Shown: positions 36,353 to 45,395, counted from the stretch's first letter. The stretch: 46,664 bases of DNA from Marivita sp. (GCF_020055675.1 NZ_JAIPUS010000025.1:1-46664); one strand, 5' to 3'. The notes: generated from the sequence alone by a model not told the origin. Made by a program: numbers and translations.

Positions 36353-37149
36353 TGCGCTGCCAGGAACGCGGCGCCATCTGCCATGCCTTTCGACAAAGCG
36401 GCAAACACACGGTCGGTCAGTGCGATAACGTGATCGCTGCGGGCAGCGTCTCGGGTACGGGGGCGCGGCAGGTCGATTGCGATATCGTCGACGATTTCGG
36501 CAGGCCGTGGCGACAGGACGATCACCCGGTCGGACAGCAGGACCGCCTCGCTGACCGAGTGGGTGACAAGGATCGTCGTCGTTCCTCGCGCTTCCCAGAT
36601 GCGGGGCAAGTCCTGCGACAATTGCTGCCGTGTCAGTTCATCGACCGCGCCGAACGGCTCATCAAGCAGCAGTAGGCCCGGGTGCGTGGCCAGCGCGCGC
36701 GCGATGGCTGCACGTTGACGCATGCCGCCGGACAATTCTGCAGGGCGTGTGTCCGCAAACCCATCGAGGCCGACCAGGCTGATCAACTGGTCGATTTCGG
36801 ACGGCTCTGCCCGGCGCCGTGCGAGTTTCAATGCAAGGTTGATGTTCCCGCGCACGCTCCGCCATGGCAGAAGGGCAGGGTCCTGAAACGCCATCGACAG
36901 CCCCGCTTGCCGCCGTGTTGCCAGCGGCGGCGCCCCGGCGATGCGCACTGTTCCGGCGCTCGGGCTTTCGAGCCCGGCCACCATGCGCAGGAGGGTCGAC
37001 TTCCCACATCCCGATGGCCCGACCAACGCGGTCGTCTGGCCGGCCTGGAATGTCAGGTCGATTGGTTGAACGGCCCTCGTTCCGCCCGCGAAGGTCTTGC
37101 TCAGATCGGCGCATAGCACCTCTGGTGGGGGCGTCAGGTCACGTGCCAT
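36349..37149 (-). CDS. ABC transporter ATP-binding protein (SsuB/TauB-type)
   Basis: A 266-residue ATPase. Walker A GPSGCGKST (44-52), Q-loop Q89, signature LSGGMRQR (139-146), Walker B LLLLDEP (159-165, with catalytic E164) and H197 are all intact. The MAFQDPALLPW context is typical of nitrate/sulfonate/taurine/THI5-type importers. The frame is open to 37257, but the ATG at 37149 fits family length and overlaps the end of the binding-protein gene by 11 bases. The stop overlaps the permease start. Confidence 0.95.
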   Translation of the reverse strand: MARDLTPPPEVLCADLSKTFAGGTRAVQPIDLTFQAGQTTALVGPSGCGKSTLLRMVAGLESPSAGTVRIAGAPPLATRRQAGLSMAFQDPALLPWRSVRGNINLALKLARRRAEPSEIDQLISLVGLDGFADTRPAELSGGMRQRAAIARALATHPGLLLLDEPFGAVDELTRQQLSQDLPRIWEARGTTTILVTHSVSEAVLLSDRVIVLSPRPAEIVDDIAIDLPRPRTRDAARSDHVIALTDRVFAALSKGMADGAAFLAAQ

Positions 37150-38137
37150 GGACCTCTTCGAGGATGGACCGGTCCCAGAGGTCCGGTGTGACGGTCTGTC
37201 CCAGAAGACCGAGCGTTTCAATATTGGCGGCAACTGTCTCGTCGGTCCACCAGCCAAACCCGTTGGCGTCTGTGAGCCCGGAGAACATCAGAGGGACCTG
37301 ACGCGCAGCCTGAAGCATCTGGGTTTCCAGGTCGAGGCCCGCGTCGGGATGCATTTCAAGCGTCAGCCGGGCCGCTGCATCTGTGTCGCCGCGATAGGCC
37401 TCCCAGCCGCGCGCCTCGCCGGACATCAGCGTGACAAGTTCGTCCCGCCGGTTGGCCAGGCTGTCGTCGGTGGCGATATAGGTCTGCGAGTGTACCGCGT
37501 AGCCGTGGTCGGCCATCAGCATCGTCAGGCTCTCGACACCCTGCATCGCCATGGAGACGGGCAAATCGGTTTCCCAACACAGCAGGCAGTCCACCTCACC
37601 GGCCAGCAGAGGCTGGGCCGAATACTGGGTCGGAACGATTTCGATGCCGTCGATATCAACCCCGTTCAAGGTGCAAAGCGCCTCAAGCACCGGCGTGTTT
37701 GCCAATGCCATGCCGATCCTTTTGCCGACCAGATCGGCGGGTTCGTTCACGGGATTGTCCGGCAATGACGCAATTACGAACGGGTTCTTTTGCATCGCAA
37801 CGCCGATGATCTTGAAAGGCGCCCCCTGATTGATGGCGGCGGCCGTGTAGTCGGCAGCCGAGATGCCAACAAGCGCTGTACCGGACACCACAGGCGGCTC
37901 GACCGGCGCGTTTGGTCCGCCGGGCAGAAGAGAGACCTCCAGGCCGTTTTCCGACCACCAGCCGCGATCGAGCGCTATGTAACTGCCTGCGAATTGCGTG
38001 GAATGCAGCCAGGACAGTTGCAGGCTGACAGTGGTTTGTGCCAGTGCAGGGCGTCCGGTCGCCAGGCCAAAGGCGCCAGCACCCAAGGCTGCCGTGCCGG
38101 CGCCGAGCAAACTACGGCGGTTCAACGTCGGTCCCAT
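37139..38137 (-). CDS. ABC transporter substrate-binding protein, NMT1/THI5-like, Tat signal
   Basis: A 332-residue periplasmic binding protein. The N-terminus MGPTLNRRSLLGAGTAALG carries a twin-arginine motif and a hydrophobic stretch ending at RPALA, so export by the Tat pathway is likely. The mature part has LSWLHSTQFAGSYIALDRGWW, SAADYTAAAINQGAPFKIIGV and QYSAQPLLAGEVDCLLCWE, features of the NMT1/THI5 group that binds pyrimidine, riboflavin or sulfonate-type ligands. Three ATG codons follow each other directly after GGGAG; the third (38137) has the best spacing. An open extension to 39232 overlaps the next gene and is not real. No thiamin or FMN riboswitch is seen upstream. Confidence 0.9.
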   Translation of the reverse strand: MGPTLNRRSLLGAGTAALGAGAFGLATGRPALAQTTVSLQLSWLHSTQFAGSYIALDRGWWSENGLEVSLLPGGPNAPVEPPVVSGTALVGISAADYTAAAINQGAPFKIIGVAMQKNPFVIASLPDNPVNEPADLVGKRIGMALANTPVLEALCTLNGVDIDGIEIVPTQYSAQPLLAGEVDCLLCWETDLPVSMAMQGVESLTMLMADHGYAVHSQTYIATDDSLANRRDELVTLMSGEARGWEAYRGDTDAAARLTLEMHPDAGLDLETQMLQAARQVPLMFSGLTDANGFGWWTDETVAANIETLGLLGQTVTPDLWDRSILEEVHGT

Positions 38138-38223
38138 CATCATCTCCCAATCGCTTTTGCCAAAGATAGATTTCACTTGAAGGGAAGCAAGGTGACGGTC
38201 CGTGGCGGATCGCCCCCGACCTG

Positions 38224-39192
38224 TCAATTCGGTGTCTTTTGCCTCGTTTCGTGCAGCTTTGCCGGCGGTTTGACCCAAACCAGAAGAAAGCCTGGTAAAA
38301 CTGTTGCGATCAAGACGAGTCCAAAAGCGACGCTCGCCGCCAAGCCGTTGCTCGCAGTCGCCCCGGCAACCGGAAACAACGCTGCCGCCGCACCCTCGCG
38401 CAAGCCCCAGCCAGAGATCGAGATCGGGATTACCATGGTAAACAGGATCAGCGGCACAAGGCCGGCAATGGCTGCAATGCCAAGGTCCACGCCGATAGCG
38501 CGCGCGCAAACGGCGAAGGCGGCAAGATTGCAAAGCGTTGTGCCCAGGCTCAGCAAGATTTGCCGGGTCAAAGCAGGACGGGCTGCGACCGACTGTAAAA
38601 AGCTGGCCCGGATCTGCCGGGCTGCGAGGCCAACCGAACCGGGCAAGTAGAATGCCCCCTGCACAAGCAAGGGCAGGCAAAGGCCGATCATCAAAAACAA
38701 TGCCACCGGCACAATGAGCCACCGGGGCCATTCCAGTCCGCCCGGAACGACCAGCGTCGCAACAAAAGACACGCCAAGCGTTGCGAACAGTGCCATCTGA
38801 CCGGTCAGACGCTCGAAAACGACCGCCTGTCCGGCCGCCACGAGACCCCCTTGCCCCCGGGAGCGCACGGCACGGTTTGCATCGCCGATGAAACCGCCCG
38901 GCAAGGACTGATTCACCACTTGCGAGATATAGTATTCCGCCAGCGCCTGACCGGTGCCAAGTTCGATACCCAATCGGCCCGCCGTGAGCTGCCAGCGTAG
39001 CGCCGACAAGAAGGTCTGAACGCTCAGCAGGATAACCCCGAGTGAAAGCCAGCCCCAGTGTGACGCCGCAAGACTGCGAGCGGCCTCGGGCCCGTCCGCT
39101 GCCCGCCAGATCAGGGCGAGCAGGCCAAGGGTGATCCCCACCTGCCCGAGCTTGACAAGCCACCGGGGGATTTGCAGCCCAAGCGCGCTCAA
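38224..39192 (-). CDS. LPG-synthase transmembrane-region family protein (flippase-like)
   Basis: A 322-residue membrane protein with about eight helices, of the PF03706 family (LPG_synthase_TM/UPF0104). Visible signatures are LSALRWQLTAGRLGI, EYYISQVVNQSLPGGFIGDANRAVR, AVVFERLTGQ and PISISGWGLREGAAA. In MprF the related part flips lipids while a separate domain makes lysyl-PG; here there is no synthetase domain, so a lipid or lipid-sugar translocation role is more plausible than lysylation. The start shares ATGA with the stop of the sulfatase-family gene. An 86-base gap separates it from the ABC binding-protein gene. Confidence 0.88.
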   Translation of the reverse strand: MSALGLQIPRWLVKLGQVGITLGLLALIWRAADGPEAARSLAASHWGWLSLGVILLSVQTFLSALRWQLTAGRLGIELGTGQALAEYYISQVVNQSLPGGFIGDANRAVRSRGQGGLVAAGQAVVFERLTGQMALFATLGVSFVATLVVPGGLEWPRWLIVPVALFLMIGLCLPLLVQGAFYLPGSVGLAARQIRASFLQSVAARPALTRQILLSLGTTLCNLAAFAVCARAIGVDLGIAAIAGLVPLILFTMVIPISISGWGLREGAAAALFPVAGATASNGLAASVAFGLVLIATVLPGFLLVWVKPPAKLHETRQKTPN

Positions 39193-40826
39193 CTGTCCGG
39201 TCCCGCAGCAATCGGACCTGAATACGCATCAAGGATGAGATCCCGCATATCCGCCATTGACCGCACCCCGAGTGTCTCCACCGGGATCAGCCCCTCGGTC
39301 CAGCCCCAGGGCTGAACGGCGGACACCAGCGTCTGCGGCCCGATGACGTGCACCGGCACGTCGGGCCTCTCGTCGCGTGCGACAAAGCCGGCGGCCTGGT
39401 GATCGCCGACCACGAAAATCAGGGGCGGATCCTCGGCATGACGCGCCGCGTAGTCGAACACGACGCGAAGCGCATAATCCACAGCCCTCCGATATTGGTC
39501 CCGCACCCGATCGCGATCGCGCCAGACGACCTCGGGGGGATCGCCTGACAAGGCCATGGCCTTGAAAAGACTGCCGTCTTCGATCTCGTCCCAATCCACC
39601 AGGTCTGGTACCGGCACCCAAGGCGCATGCGACGATCCGAGTGCGAGTTGCACGAACAACGGCCGGTCGGCCGTGTCGTTTCGCAACAGCCGGTCGAGCG
39701 CCGCGAAGGTGAATTGATCGGGCATGGTCACCCAATTGAAGGGGGGGCCGGCATAGCCAAGATCGTCGGCCGCCAGGATTGTCTCGAAGCCCATCAGCGC
39801 GGCTTCCGGCCATTCGAGGGTAATTTGCGGCATCACCGCGGCGGTATGAAACCCCGCATCCGAGGCGAGGTGGAAAAGCGATCTGCGTTCGCTGGCAAGC
39901 GCGGCACCATAACTTGTCTGATCCGCGATCCAGAGCCCGTTCGACAGGGTTGCATGGCTCAGCCAGCTTTGCCCGCCGCGCGTCGGTGCTTTCAGCAGCC
40001 CGGACTTCATGGACAGGCCCAACGCGCCAAGCCGGTCCTGCGCCGACCTCAGCGTGGCACGATGGGTGTCCGCGTAGATGGGTGTATCTAGGCTTGCCCG
40101 GCCATAGCTTTCCACGAAGACGATCAAGACGTCTCGGTCGATCTTTTCCAGTAGATCCGCACGGGTCGCGTAGGGGTCGTTTGCGGCCGCTGCTTTGAAA
40201 TTCCGCAAATCGGTTAAAGTCGCATGCGTCATTTGGATCCGCTCTGCCGCCACACGTGCGCTAAAGGCGGCACCGGGCGGCGAGACCGGAAGGCTCCAGC
40301 GCCCCATGGCCTCGCCCACTTGAGCAGTGGCGATACCGGCAAAAAGGATGGATGCCGCGGCAAGCCCCCGGGCCACGGGCGCAGGTGCGGCAATCCGTGT
40401 CCAGACCGCGCTTGCCCACCACATGGCCCGCACCACGAGCACGGCTGCTGCCAATGCGGCCAAAACGGCCCCGATGGTGAGAACCGTACCCATGGCCCCC
40501 GTCGACAGCCGCAGGCCCGCCGTGACCAGCGGCAGGTCGGCCACCGGATTGAACCCGCGGCCCAATGCCGTGAACATCGCCAGATCCGCTGTCTTCAGAA
40601 TCGCGATTGTCGCAAGGATCGCCACCAGCACGCCGCGCAGGACGACATCCCGGCCGGCGGCCGGGATCGCCGCCAAACCCAGCAGGATCACGGGCAGTTC
40701 CAGGGGAAACACGAAGAGCGCAGCCCAAGTCATTGCCGCCGGGTGGTTCGGCTGGATCAGCAAAACGTGAAAAAGCAGGCCTGCCAGACCCAGCTCCGTC
40801 AGGATTCGAATGACGCGACGCGTCAT
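39189..40826 (-). CDS. Membrane sulfatase/LTA-synthase family protein, possible phosphoglycerol transferase
   Basis: A 545-residue protein with about five N-terminal membrane helices (to about 175) and a periplasmic alkaline-phosphatase-fold domain. Likely metal ligands are E239 (VFVESYGR), H400 (SSHAPW) and D475-H476 (VVGDHQA); the nucleophile is probably S287 in GGQSWLS where LtaS/OpgB have a threonine or similar residue. LtaS and OpgB of this superfamily move glycerol-phosphate from phosphatidylglycerol to a glycan. With opgH and opgG 1.5 kb away and a phosphatidyltransferase gene just upstream, decoration of periplasmic glucans is an attractive role, but unproven. The ATG at 40826 is in an ATGA overlap; an open extension to 40871 is less likely. 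Confidence 0.85.
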   Translation of the reverse strand: MTRRVIRILTELGLAGLLFHVLLIQPNHPAAMTWAALFVFPLELPVILLGLAAIPAAGRDVVLRGVLVAILATIAILKTADLAMFTALGRGFNPVADLPLVTAGLRLSTGAMGTVLTIGAVLAALAAAVLVVRAMWWASAVWTRIAAPAPVARGLAAASILFAGIATAQVGEAMGRWSLPVSPPGAAFSARVAAERIQMTHATLTDLRNFKAAAANDPYATRADLLEKIDRDVLIVFVESYGRASLDTPIYADTHRATLRSAQDRLGALGLSMKSGLLKAPTRGGQSWLSHATLSNGLWIADQTSYGAALASERRSLFHLASDAGFHTAAVMPQITLEWPEAALMGFETILAADDLGYAGPPFNWVTMPDQFTFAALDRLLRNDTADRPLFVQLALGSSHAPWVPVPDLVDWDEIEDGSLFKAMALSGDPPEVVWRDRDRVRDQYRRAVDYALRVVFDYAARHAEDPPLIFVVGDHQAAGFVARDERPDVPVHVIGPQTLVSAVQPWGWTEGLIPVETLGVRSMADMRDLILDAYSGPIAAGPDS

Positions 40827-41572
40827 CTTCGGTGCCGCCAGAGCCACAACAGGTCGACCGCGAATGACCATGCGATCATGGCCAGGACCAACGGTACCAG
40901 AGGCAGCGCAACAGCCTCAGGCAGGATCGGTGCCTGAAGCGCGATCAGGGCGGCCAGTTGCGCCACGCACACGAGCTTGCGGCTAAAACGCTCCGGCAAG
41001 TCCCGCCGCATCCAGGGGAAAAACCATCCCCCGCTCGCGAACAGATATCTCGGGACACCCAGCAGAATAGCGGCTGGTCCGACAACGCCAGTCGTCGCCG
41101 CGCTGATCGCCAGGATCAGAGCCAGGGCGGAATCGACTTCCATGTCGAAACGCGCGCCGAAGGCGGAGGCATTGCCGTGTCGCCGGGCGAACCAGCCGTC
41201 GATGCCGTCCAGCGCCAAGGCGACAAGCGCGACGGAAAAGACGACCCATGAAGGCCCCACGCCGGCCACCAAAGGTCCCGCCAGTGCCATCGTCAGGGCA
41301 AGCCGCGCCAGCGTGATTGCATTGCAAACGCCCAGGTGCGCGTGGGGGTAACTGCGTTGCAAAGCCCGGCCCGAAACCATCGCCCCGGTGGCGAAGCACG
41401 CAAGTGCGACACCGCCCGGGACAGGCCCGACAGCGGGCATCAGCATGGTCAGCAAGACGATACCCGCAGCCAGCGCAACGGATGTTGCCGCGAATTCGGT
41501 GACCGGGTGCCGGACGACGGACTGGGATTGCGCCGGCGTCTGCTGGCCATTCTCTGCTCTGACATATGCCAT
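40823..41572 (-). CDS. CDP-alcohol phosphatidyltransferase
   Basis: A 249-residue membrane enzyme that transfers a phosphatidyl group from CDP-diacylglycerol to an alcohol. The full signature D-x2-DG-x2-AR-x8-G-x3-D-x3-D is present: D122, D125, G126, A129, R130, G139, D143 and D147. The hydrophobic profile gives about six helices. The N-terminus has an extra ~30 polar residues. It could make phosphatidylglycerol-phosphate, phosphatidylserine, phosphatidylinositol-phosphate or another phospholipid; the sequence does not settle the alcohol. It is the first gene of the minus-strand run and diverges from the cytochrome b561 gene across a 119-base promoter region. Confidence 0.93.
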   Translation of the reverse strand: MAYVRAENGQQTPAQSQSVVRHPVTEFAATSVALAAGIVLLTMLMPAVGPVPGGVALACFATGAMVSGRALQRSYPHAHLGVCNAITLARLALTMALAGPLVAGVGPSWVVFSVALVALALDGIDGWFARRHGNASAFGARFDMEVDSALALILAISAATTGVVGPAAILLGVPRYLFASGGWFFPWMRRDLPERFSRKLVCVAQLAALIALQAPILPEAVALPLVPLVLAMIAWSFAVDLLWLWRHRR

Positions 41573-41691
41573 GGGTAGAACATTGGGCCGTTGCCTGAAC
41601 AGTCAAGCCCGGCTGCCGACCCTTGAAGCGCTGAGGCCAGACGCTAATCTGTTAATTTGGTTTTTGTTTCTCACCGGTCTGGAGACAGCTC

Positions 41692-42249
41692 GTGTCAGGC
41701 CCCGCCTTCCAGTATCGTCGACCCGCGCGGGTGCTCCATTGGACAATGGCCGTGCTGGTCATTGCCATGATTGGCGCGGGTGTGCTCATGGTGCAGCCGG
41801 ATTTGGACAGGTCGTTGCAGAACGGGCTGTTTATGTTTCACAAGAACGTGGGCGTGCTGCTGCTGTTTCTCTTGATCCTGCGTGCGCTCTATCGCTGGAG
41901 GCATCCGCCGGCCGCGCTTCCCGATGATGTGCCCGGCTGGCAGAGGCAGGCCGCCGGGCTGTCCCATGTTTCGCTTTACACTTTGCTTTTGGCAATGCCC
42001 ATCGCGGGCTACATCCGGGTGAAAGCCGGCGGATTTCCGATCGAGACGCTGGATTGGCTCGGTATCCCGTCGCTGGTGCCGCGCTCGGATGCCGTGGCAG
42101 AGACGGCAAAGGTCGTTCACTACTTTTCCGGTATTGCCCTTGGCGCGTTCATTGTCCTGCACATCGGCGCCGCCGCCTATCACGGCATTCTGCGCCGGGA
42201 CGGCGTTTTCTCGCGCATGTGGCCCCCGTTTGCCAGACGGCATGGATAG
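41692..42249 (+). CDS. Cytochrome b561 family protein
   Basis: A 185-residue four-helix membrane protein that binds two b hemes and shuttles electrons from quinol to periplasmic acceptors. Candidate heme histidines are in RVLHWTMA, MFHKNVGV, VVHYFSGIALG and VLHIGAAAYHG. The start is GTG at 41692 with GGAGA ten bases before. CybB proteins are often oxidative-stress related. It is the first gene of the plus-strand unit before opgH, with 81 bases between them; whether it is co-transcribed is unclear. Confidence 0.9.
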   Translation: MSGPAFQYRRPARVLHWTMAVLVIAMIGAGVLMVQPDLDRSLQNGLFMFHKNVGVLLLFLLILRALYRWRHPPAALPDDVPGWQRQAAGLSHVSLYTLLLAMPIAGYIRVKAGGFPIETLDWLGIPSLVPRSDAVAETAKVVHYFSGIALGAFIVLHIGAAAYHGILRRDGVFSRMWPPFARRHG

Positions 42250-42276
42250 CGCATATTGTCAAAACAGGCGTTCGGG

Positions 42277-42294
42277 TTAGCTAGATTTAACTAA
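42277..42294. promoter_or_regulatory. AT-rich 18-bp dyad upstream of opgH
   Basis: TTAGCTAGATTTAACTAA is symmetric at 14 of 18 positions and lies 36 bases before the opgH start, in an AT-rich island within the 81-base gap after the cytochrome gene. It may be an operator or overlap a promoter (a TTGTCA stands at 42256). Confidence 0.35.
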
Positions 42295-42330
42295 TCCTGC
42301 CCAATCCAACGGGAGGGCTCGCGAACCGCC

Positions 42331-43896
42331 ATGTCGCTTCAAGAACAACGTTTGGGTGTGGTTGCCACGAAGCCGCCTTGGCATGGTCCACGGGTCATGG
42401 TGGCGGCACTGTCACTTGGCATGACGCTTGCGATTGTTGCGATCTTCGCAGCCAACCTGACCGACTGGACACCGTCTGCGGTCATCGCGCTGCCCCTTGT
42501 CGCCCTGACCGCGATCTGGATTTCGGGCGGCGCGGCGCTGGCGCTCCTCGGTTATTTTTTGCCTCCGCCGTATTCTGCAAAGGTGCCTGCGCATTGGCGT
42601 CCGAATTCCCGGTCGGCGATCCTCGTCACCCTGTGCAAGGAAGATCCGCAGCCGGTGGCCGCGTACCTGGAGTCTCTACACGACGGGCTGGAACGCTGCG
42701 GGCTGTCGGAGGCCACTGAAATTTTCGTCTTGTCGGACACGTCAGGCGCAGGTCTGGTCGCTCGGGAAGAGGCGGCCCTTCTGTGCCGGCAGGACGCGGG
42801 CGTTCTGACGTACCGGCGTCGCGGCAACAACCTCGGCCGCAAGCCCGGCAACATAGGTGAGTGGGTCGACACCCATGGTGCGCGTTTCGATCACATGCTG
42901 ATCCTCGACGCCGACAGCCGTATCACCCCGGGCCGCATCGCCCGCATGATCTGGCATATGGAGCGGACCCCGGATCTTGGGCTCTTGCAGGCCGGGATCG
43001 GCCTGCTGCGGGGAAGGACACGCTTCGGCCGCCATCAGCGAATTGCGTCGCGCCTTCTGACGCGGGGCTTCGGCCGAGGATTTGCCGCCTGGAGCGGTGA
43101 GAGCGGCAACTTTTGGGGCCACAATGCAATCGTGCGCGTGGCGGCGTTCCGCGTCGCCCGCACCCTGCCAGAATTCCCGGGCAATGCCCCGTGGGGCGGC
43201 ATGATCCTGAGCCATGATTTCGTCGAGGCCGCGTGGATCCGGCGCGCTGGCTGGGCTGTGGCGCTGGACCCCGACACCACTGGAAGCGCCGAGGCGGCGC
43301 CACAGACCATCGCCGAGTTTCATGCCCGCGATCGCCGTTGGTGCCAGGGCAATCTTCAGCACATCCGCTTGCTGACTGAACCGGGGCTTGATCCGGTCAG
43401 CCGCATGCACCTGATCATGGGCGTTCTCAGCTACCTTGTGGCTCCGATCTGGCTGATCGTCGTCGCGCTTGTGGCCCTTGGTGACGTGCCGGTGGCGGGG
43501 GGGCTGCCCTTGGCAGTGGTGGCGGGCGTCCTGCTCATGCCCAAGCTCTGCGCGCTGTTCGACCGCTGGCAGGCGGCCCGGACGGCGCGGCGGCGCGCGG
43601 TGATGTTGCGCGCCTCTCTGGGCGAGCTTGCTCTTTCGACCGTCATCGCGCCGCTCGTGATGCTGCGGCAAACGGGTGCGGTGATCGCCGTCTGTCTTGG
43701 TCGCGATTGTGGATGGAAGTCATCTCAGGGCGCGAGGTGGCGGCTGCGACCCGGCCTTGGCGAAGCGTCAGTTGGCTGGAGCCTCGTGGCGCTGGCCATA
43801 CCTGCGGCGGGGCCGTCCGCGATCTGGCTCGTGCCGGTGGCCCTGCCACTCTGCTTCGCCCCGCTGATCATCCGCATGCTGGATGCGCCGGCCTGA
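42331..43896 (+). CDS. opgH: Glucans biosynthesis glucosyltransferase OpgH (MdoH)
   Basis: A 521-residue inner-membrane GT2 that makes the linear beta-glucan backbone of osmoregulated periplasmic glucans from UDP-glucose and threads it to the periplasm. Two helices (about 22-78) precede the catalytic domain with D136, DAD 193-195, D296 in SHDFVEAAWIRRAGW and RDRRWCQGN (333-341) in the place of QxxRW. Several helices follow. It is much shorter than E. coli OpgH (847 residues): the long cytoplasmic N-terminal region that binds FtsZ in E. coli is absent. GGGAGGG stands 14 bases before the ATG. Its stop shares a base with the opgG start (TGATG). Confidence 0.96.
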   Translation: MSLQEQRLGVVATKPPWHGPRVMVAALSLGMTLAIVAIFAANLTDWTPSAVIALPLVALTAIWISGGAALALLGYFLPPPYSAKVPAHWRPNSRSAILVTLCKEDPQPVAAYLESLHDGLERCGLSEATEIFVLSDTSGAGLVAREEAALLCRQDAGVLTYRRRGNNLGRKPGNIGEWVDTHGARFDHMLILDADSRITPGRIARMIWHMERTPDLGLLQAGIGLLRGRTRFGRHQRIASRLLTRGFGRGFAAWSGESGNFWGHNAIVRVAAFRVARTLPEFPGNAPWGGMILSHDFVEAAWIRRAGWAVALDPDTTGSAEAAPQTIAEFHARDRRWCQGNLQHIRLLTEPGLDPVSRMHLIMGVLSYLVAPIWLIVVALVALGDVPVAGGLPLAVVAGVLLMPKLCALFDRWQAARTARRRAVMLRASLGELALSTVIAPLVMLRQTGAVIAVCLGRDCGWKSSQGARWRLRPGLGEASVGWSLVALAIPAAGPSAIWLVPVALPLCFAPLIIRMLDAPA

Positions 43897-45395
43897 TGCG
43901 GCGGCGCAGCTTCATGGCCGGGGCCGCTGCATCGGCGCTGCTGGTTCCGCGCGGACCGCGCGCTGGGCCGGCTCCCTCGCTTCTGGACAAGGCGCGGCGC
44001 CTTGGGTCCCGCCCGTTCGCGAATGAATCGCCATCTTTGCCAGCGCCCTTCGCTGGCTTGAGCTATGATGCCTATCGCGGCATCCGACCTGTCCCGGGGC
44101 GCTCGGCCTTACTTCCGCACGGCCCCGATTTCGCCTTCGATCTCCTGCCGCCCGGCTTGTTCTTTCCGGACCCGGTGCGCGTTGAGGTGGACGAGGGCAG
44201 CGGACCTGCGCCCGTGACCTTCGCGCCCGGTCTCTTTGAATTCGATGACCGCTATTTCGAAGATGTGCCCGCAGCCGCGCCGGGTGCGGGGTTCTCGGGA
44301 TTGCGGCTGCGCCATCCTCTGAATGCGCCGGACCGCTTCGACGAAGTTCTGGTGCTGCAGGGGGCGAGCTACTTTCGCGCCATCGGTCAGGCGATGGTCT
44401 ACGGCTTGTCTGCGCGCGCCGTGGCCCTGGGGACAGGCGGCCCGGAGCCAGAGGAGTTTCCGCGCTTTACCCATCTGCTGCTGCATCCGGCACCCGGCGG
44501 CACGGTCCGAATCGAAGCGGTCCTCGACAGCCCGTCGCTGGCCGGACATCTCGACATGACCCTGCGCCCCGGGGCGGACACGGTGACCGAACTTGTTGTC
44601 ACGCTCCTGCCTCGCCGGGACATCAGCGATATCGGCGTTGCGCCGCTGACTTCCATGTACCTCAAGGGGCCACTTCGTAGCTCGGTCAGCGATGATTTCA
44701 GGCCAAGGGTCCACGACAGCGATCTGCTGCTGATCGAAAACGGCGCGGGCGAGCAGCTCTGGCGACCCATTTCCAACCCCGCCCGGGTAGAGACCTCGGC
44801 ATTTCTGGACGATGGGCCTGTCAGTTTTGGCCTGTTGCAAACCAAGCGCGACTTCGCGGATTTCGAGGATACAGAGGCGCGCTATCACGCGCGTCCTTCG
44901 GCCATCGTGCGTCCGATCGGGGATTGGGGGCGCGGCGCGGTGATGCTTGTCGAAATTCCCGCGAACGACGAGTTCATGGACAATATCGTCGCCTTCTGGC
45001 GGCCGGCTGCGCCGCTCTTGTCCGGCAGAGAGTACCGCTTCGCTTATGCCATCACCTGGACGCAGGACGCACCGGAGGCCGGCACCGCACGCGCCATTGT
45101 CCAGACCCGGAGTGGACGCGAACATGATCGTCCCGGCGCCCGTCGTTACGTCATTGATATCTCGGGCTCACCGGCGGGGGTCATGCCGAAAATCACGGGC
45201 CCCGCGGCGGTGGATGTCGAGGGGATCAGCGTTTTTGCCCTGCCGGGGGGCGATGCGACGCGGCTGACTTTTCTGCTTGTGCCCGGAGACATCGACGCCG
45301 CCGATATCCGCATCCTGTTGCGCGACGCTCGCAGCCCCCATTCCCCGTCTGTCTGGGTCCATCGCTGGACCCGCGCGCGAGATGGCGGTGTCTAG
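43896..45395 (+). CDS. opgG: Glucan biosynthesis protein OpgG/OpgD family, Tat signal
   Basis: A 499-residue periplasmic protein needed for backbone branching or length control of periplasmic glucans. It starts MRRRSFMAGAAASALL, a twin-arginine signal. In E. coli it is the paralogue OpgD, not OpgG, that uses Tat, so the symbol is by operon position. Family signatures visible are LSYDAYRGIRP, GASYFRAIGQAMVYGLSARAVA, PLTSMYLKG, VHDSDLLLIENGAGEQLWRP and FLDDGPVSFGLLQ. The C-terminal region is an Ig-like fold domain. The frame is open further upstream inside opgH, but the ATG at 43896 is the right start given the TGATG overlap and signal peptide. Confidence 0.94.
   Translation: MRRRSFMAGAAASALLVPRGPRAGPAPSLLDKARRLGSRPFANESPSLPAPFAGLSYDAYRGIRPVPGRSALLPHGPDFAFDLLPPGLFFPDPVRVEVDEGSGPAPVTFAPGLFEFDDRYFEDVPAAAPGAGFSGLRLRHPLNAPDRFDEVLVLQGASYFRAIGQAMVYGLSARAVALGTGGPEPEEFPRFTHLLLHPAPGGTVRIEAVLDSPSLAGHLDMTLRPGADTVTELVVTLLPRRDISDIGVAPLTSMYLKGPLRSSVSDDFRPRVHDSDLLLIENGAGEQLWRPISNPARVETSAFLDDGPVSFGLLQTKRDFADFEDTEARYHARPSAIVRPIGDWGRGAVMLVEIPANDEFMDNIVAFWRPAAPLLSGREYRFAYAITWTQDAPEAGTARAIVQTRSGREHDRPGARRYVIDISGSPAGVMPKITGPAAVDVEGISVFALPGGDATRLTFLLVPGDIDAADIRILLRDARSPHSPSVWVHRWTRARDGGV

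Noticed and set aside
38138-38223. Possible thiamin or FMN riboswitch before the THI5-like receptor gene
   Set aside because: The gap is only 86 bases and I find no conserved riboswitch core.
38138-39232. N-terminal extension of the ABC binding protein to about 697 residues
   Set aside because: The extension lies wholly over another gene in a different frame; the internal ATG has GGGAG and a Tat signal.
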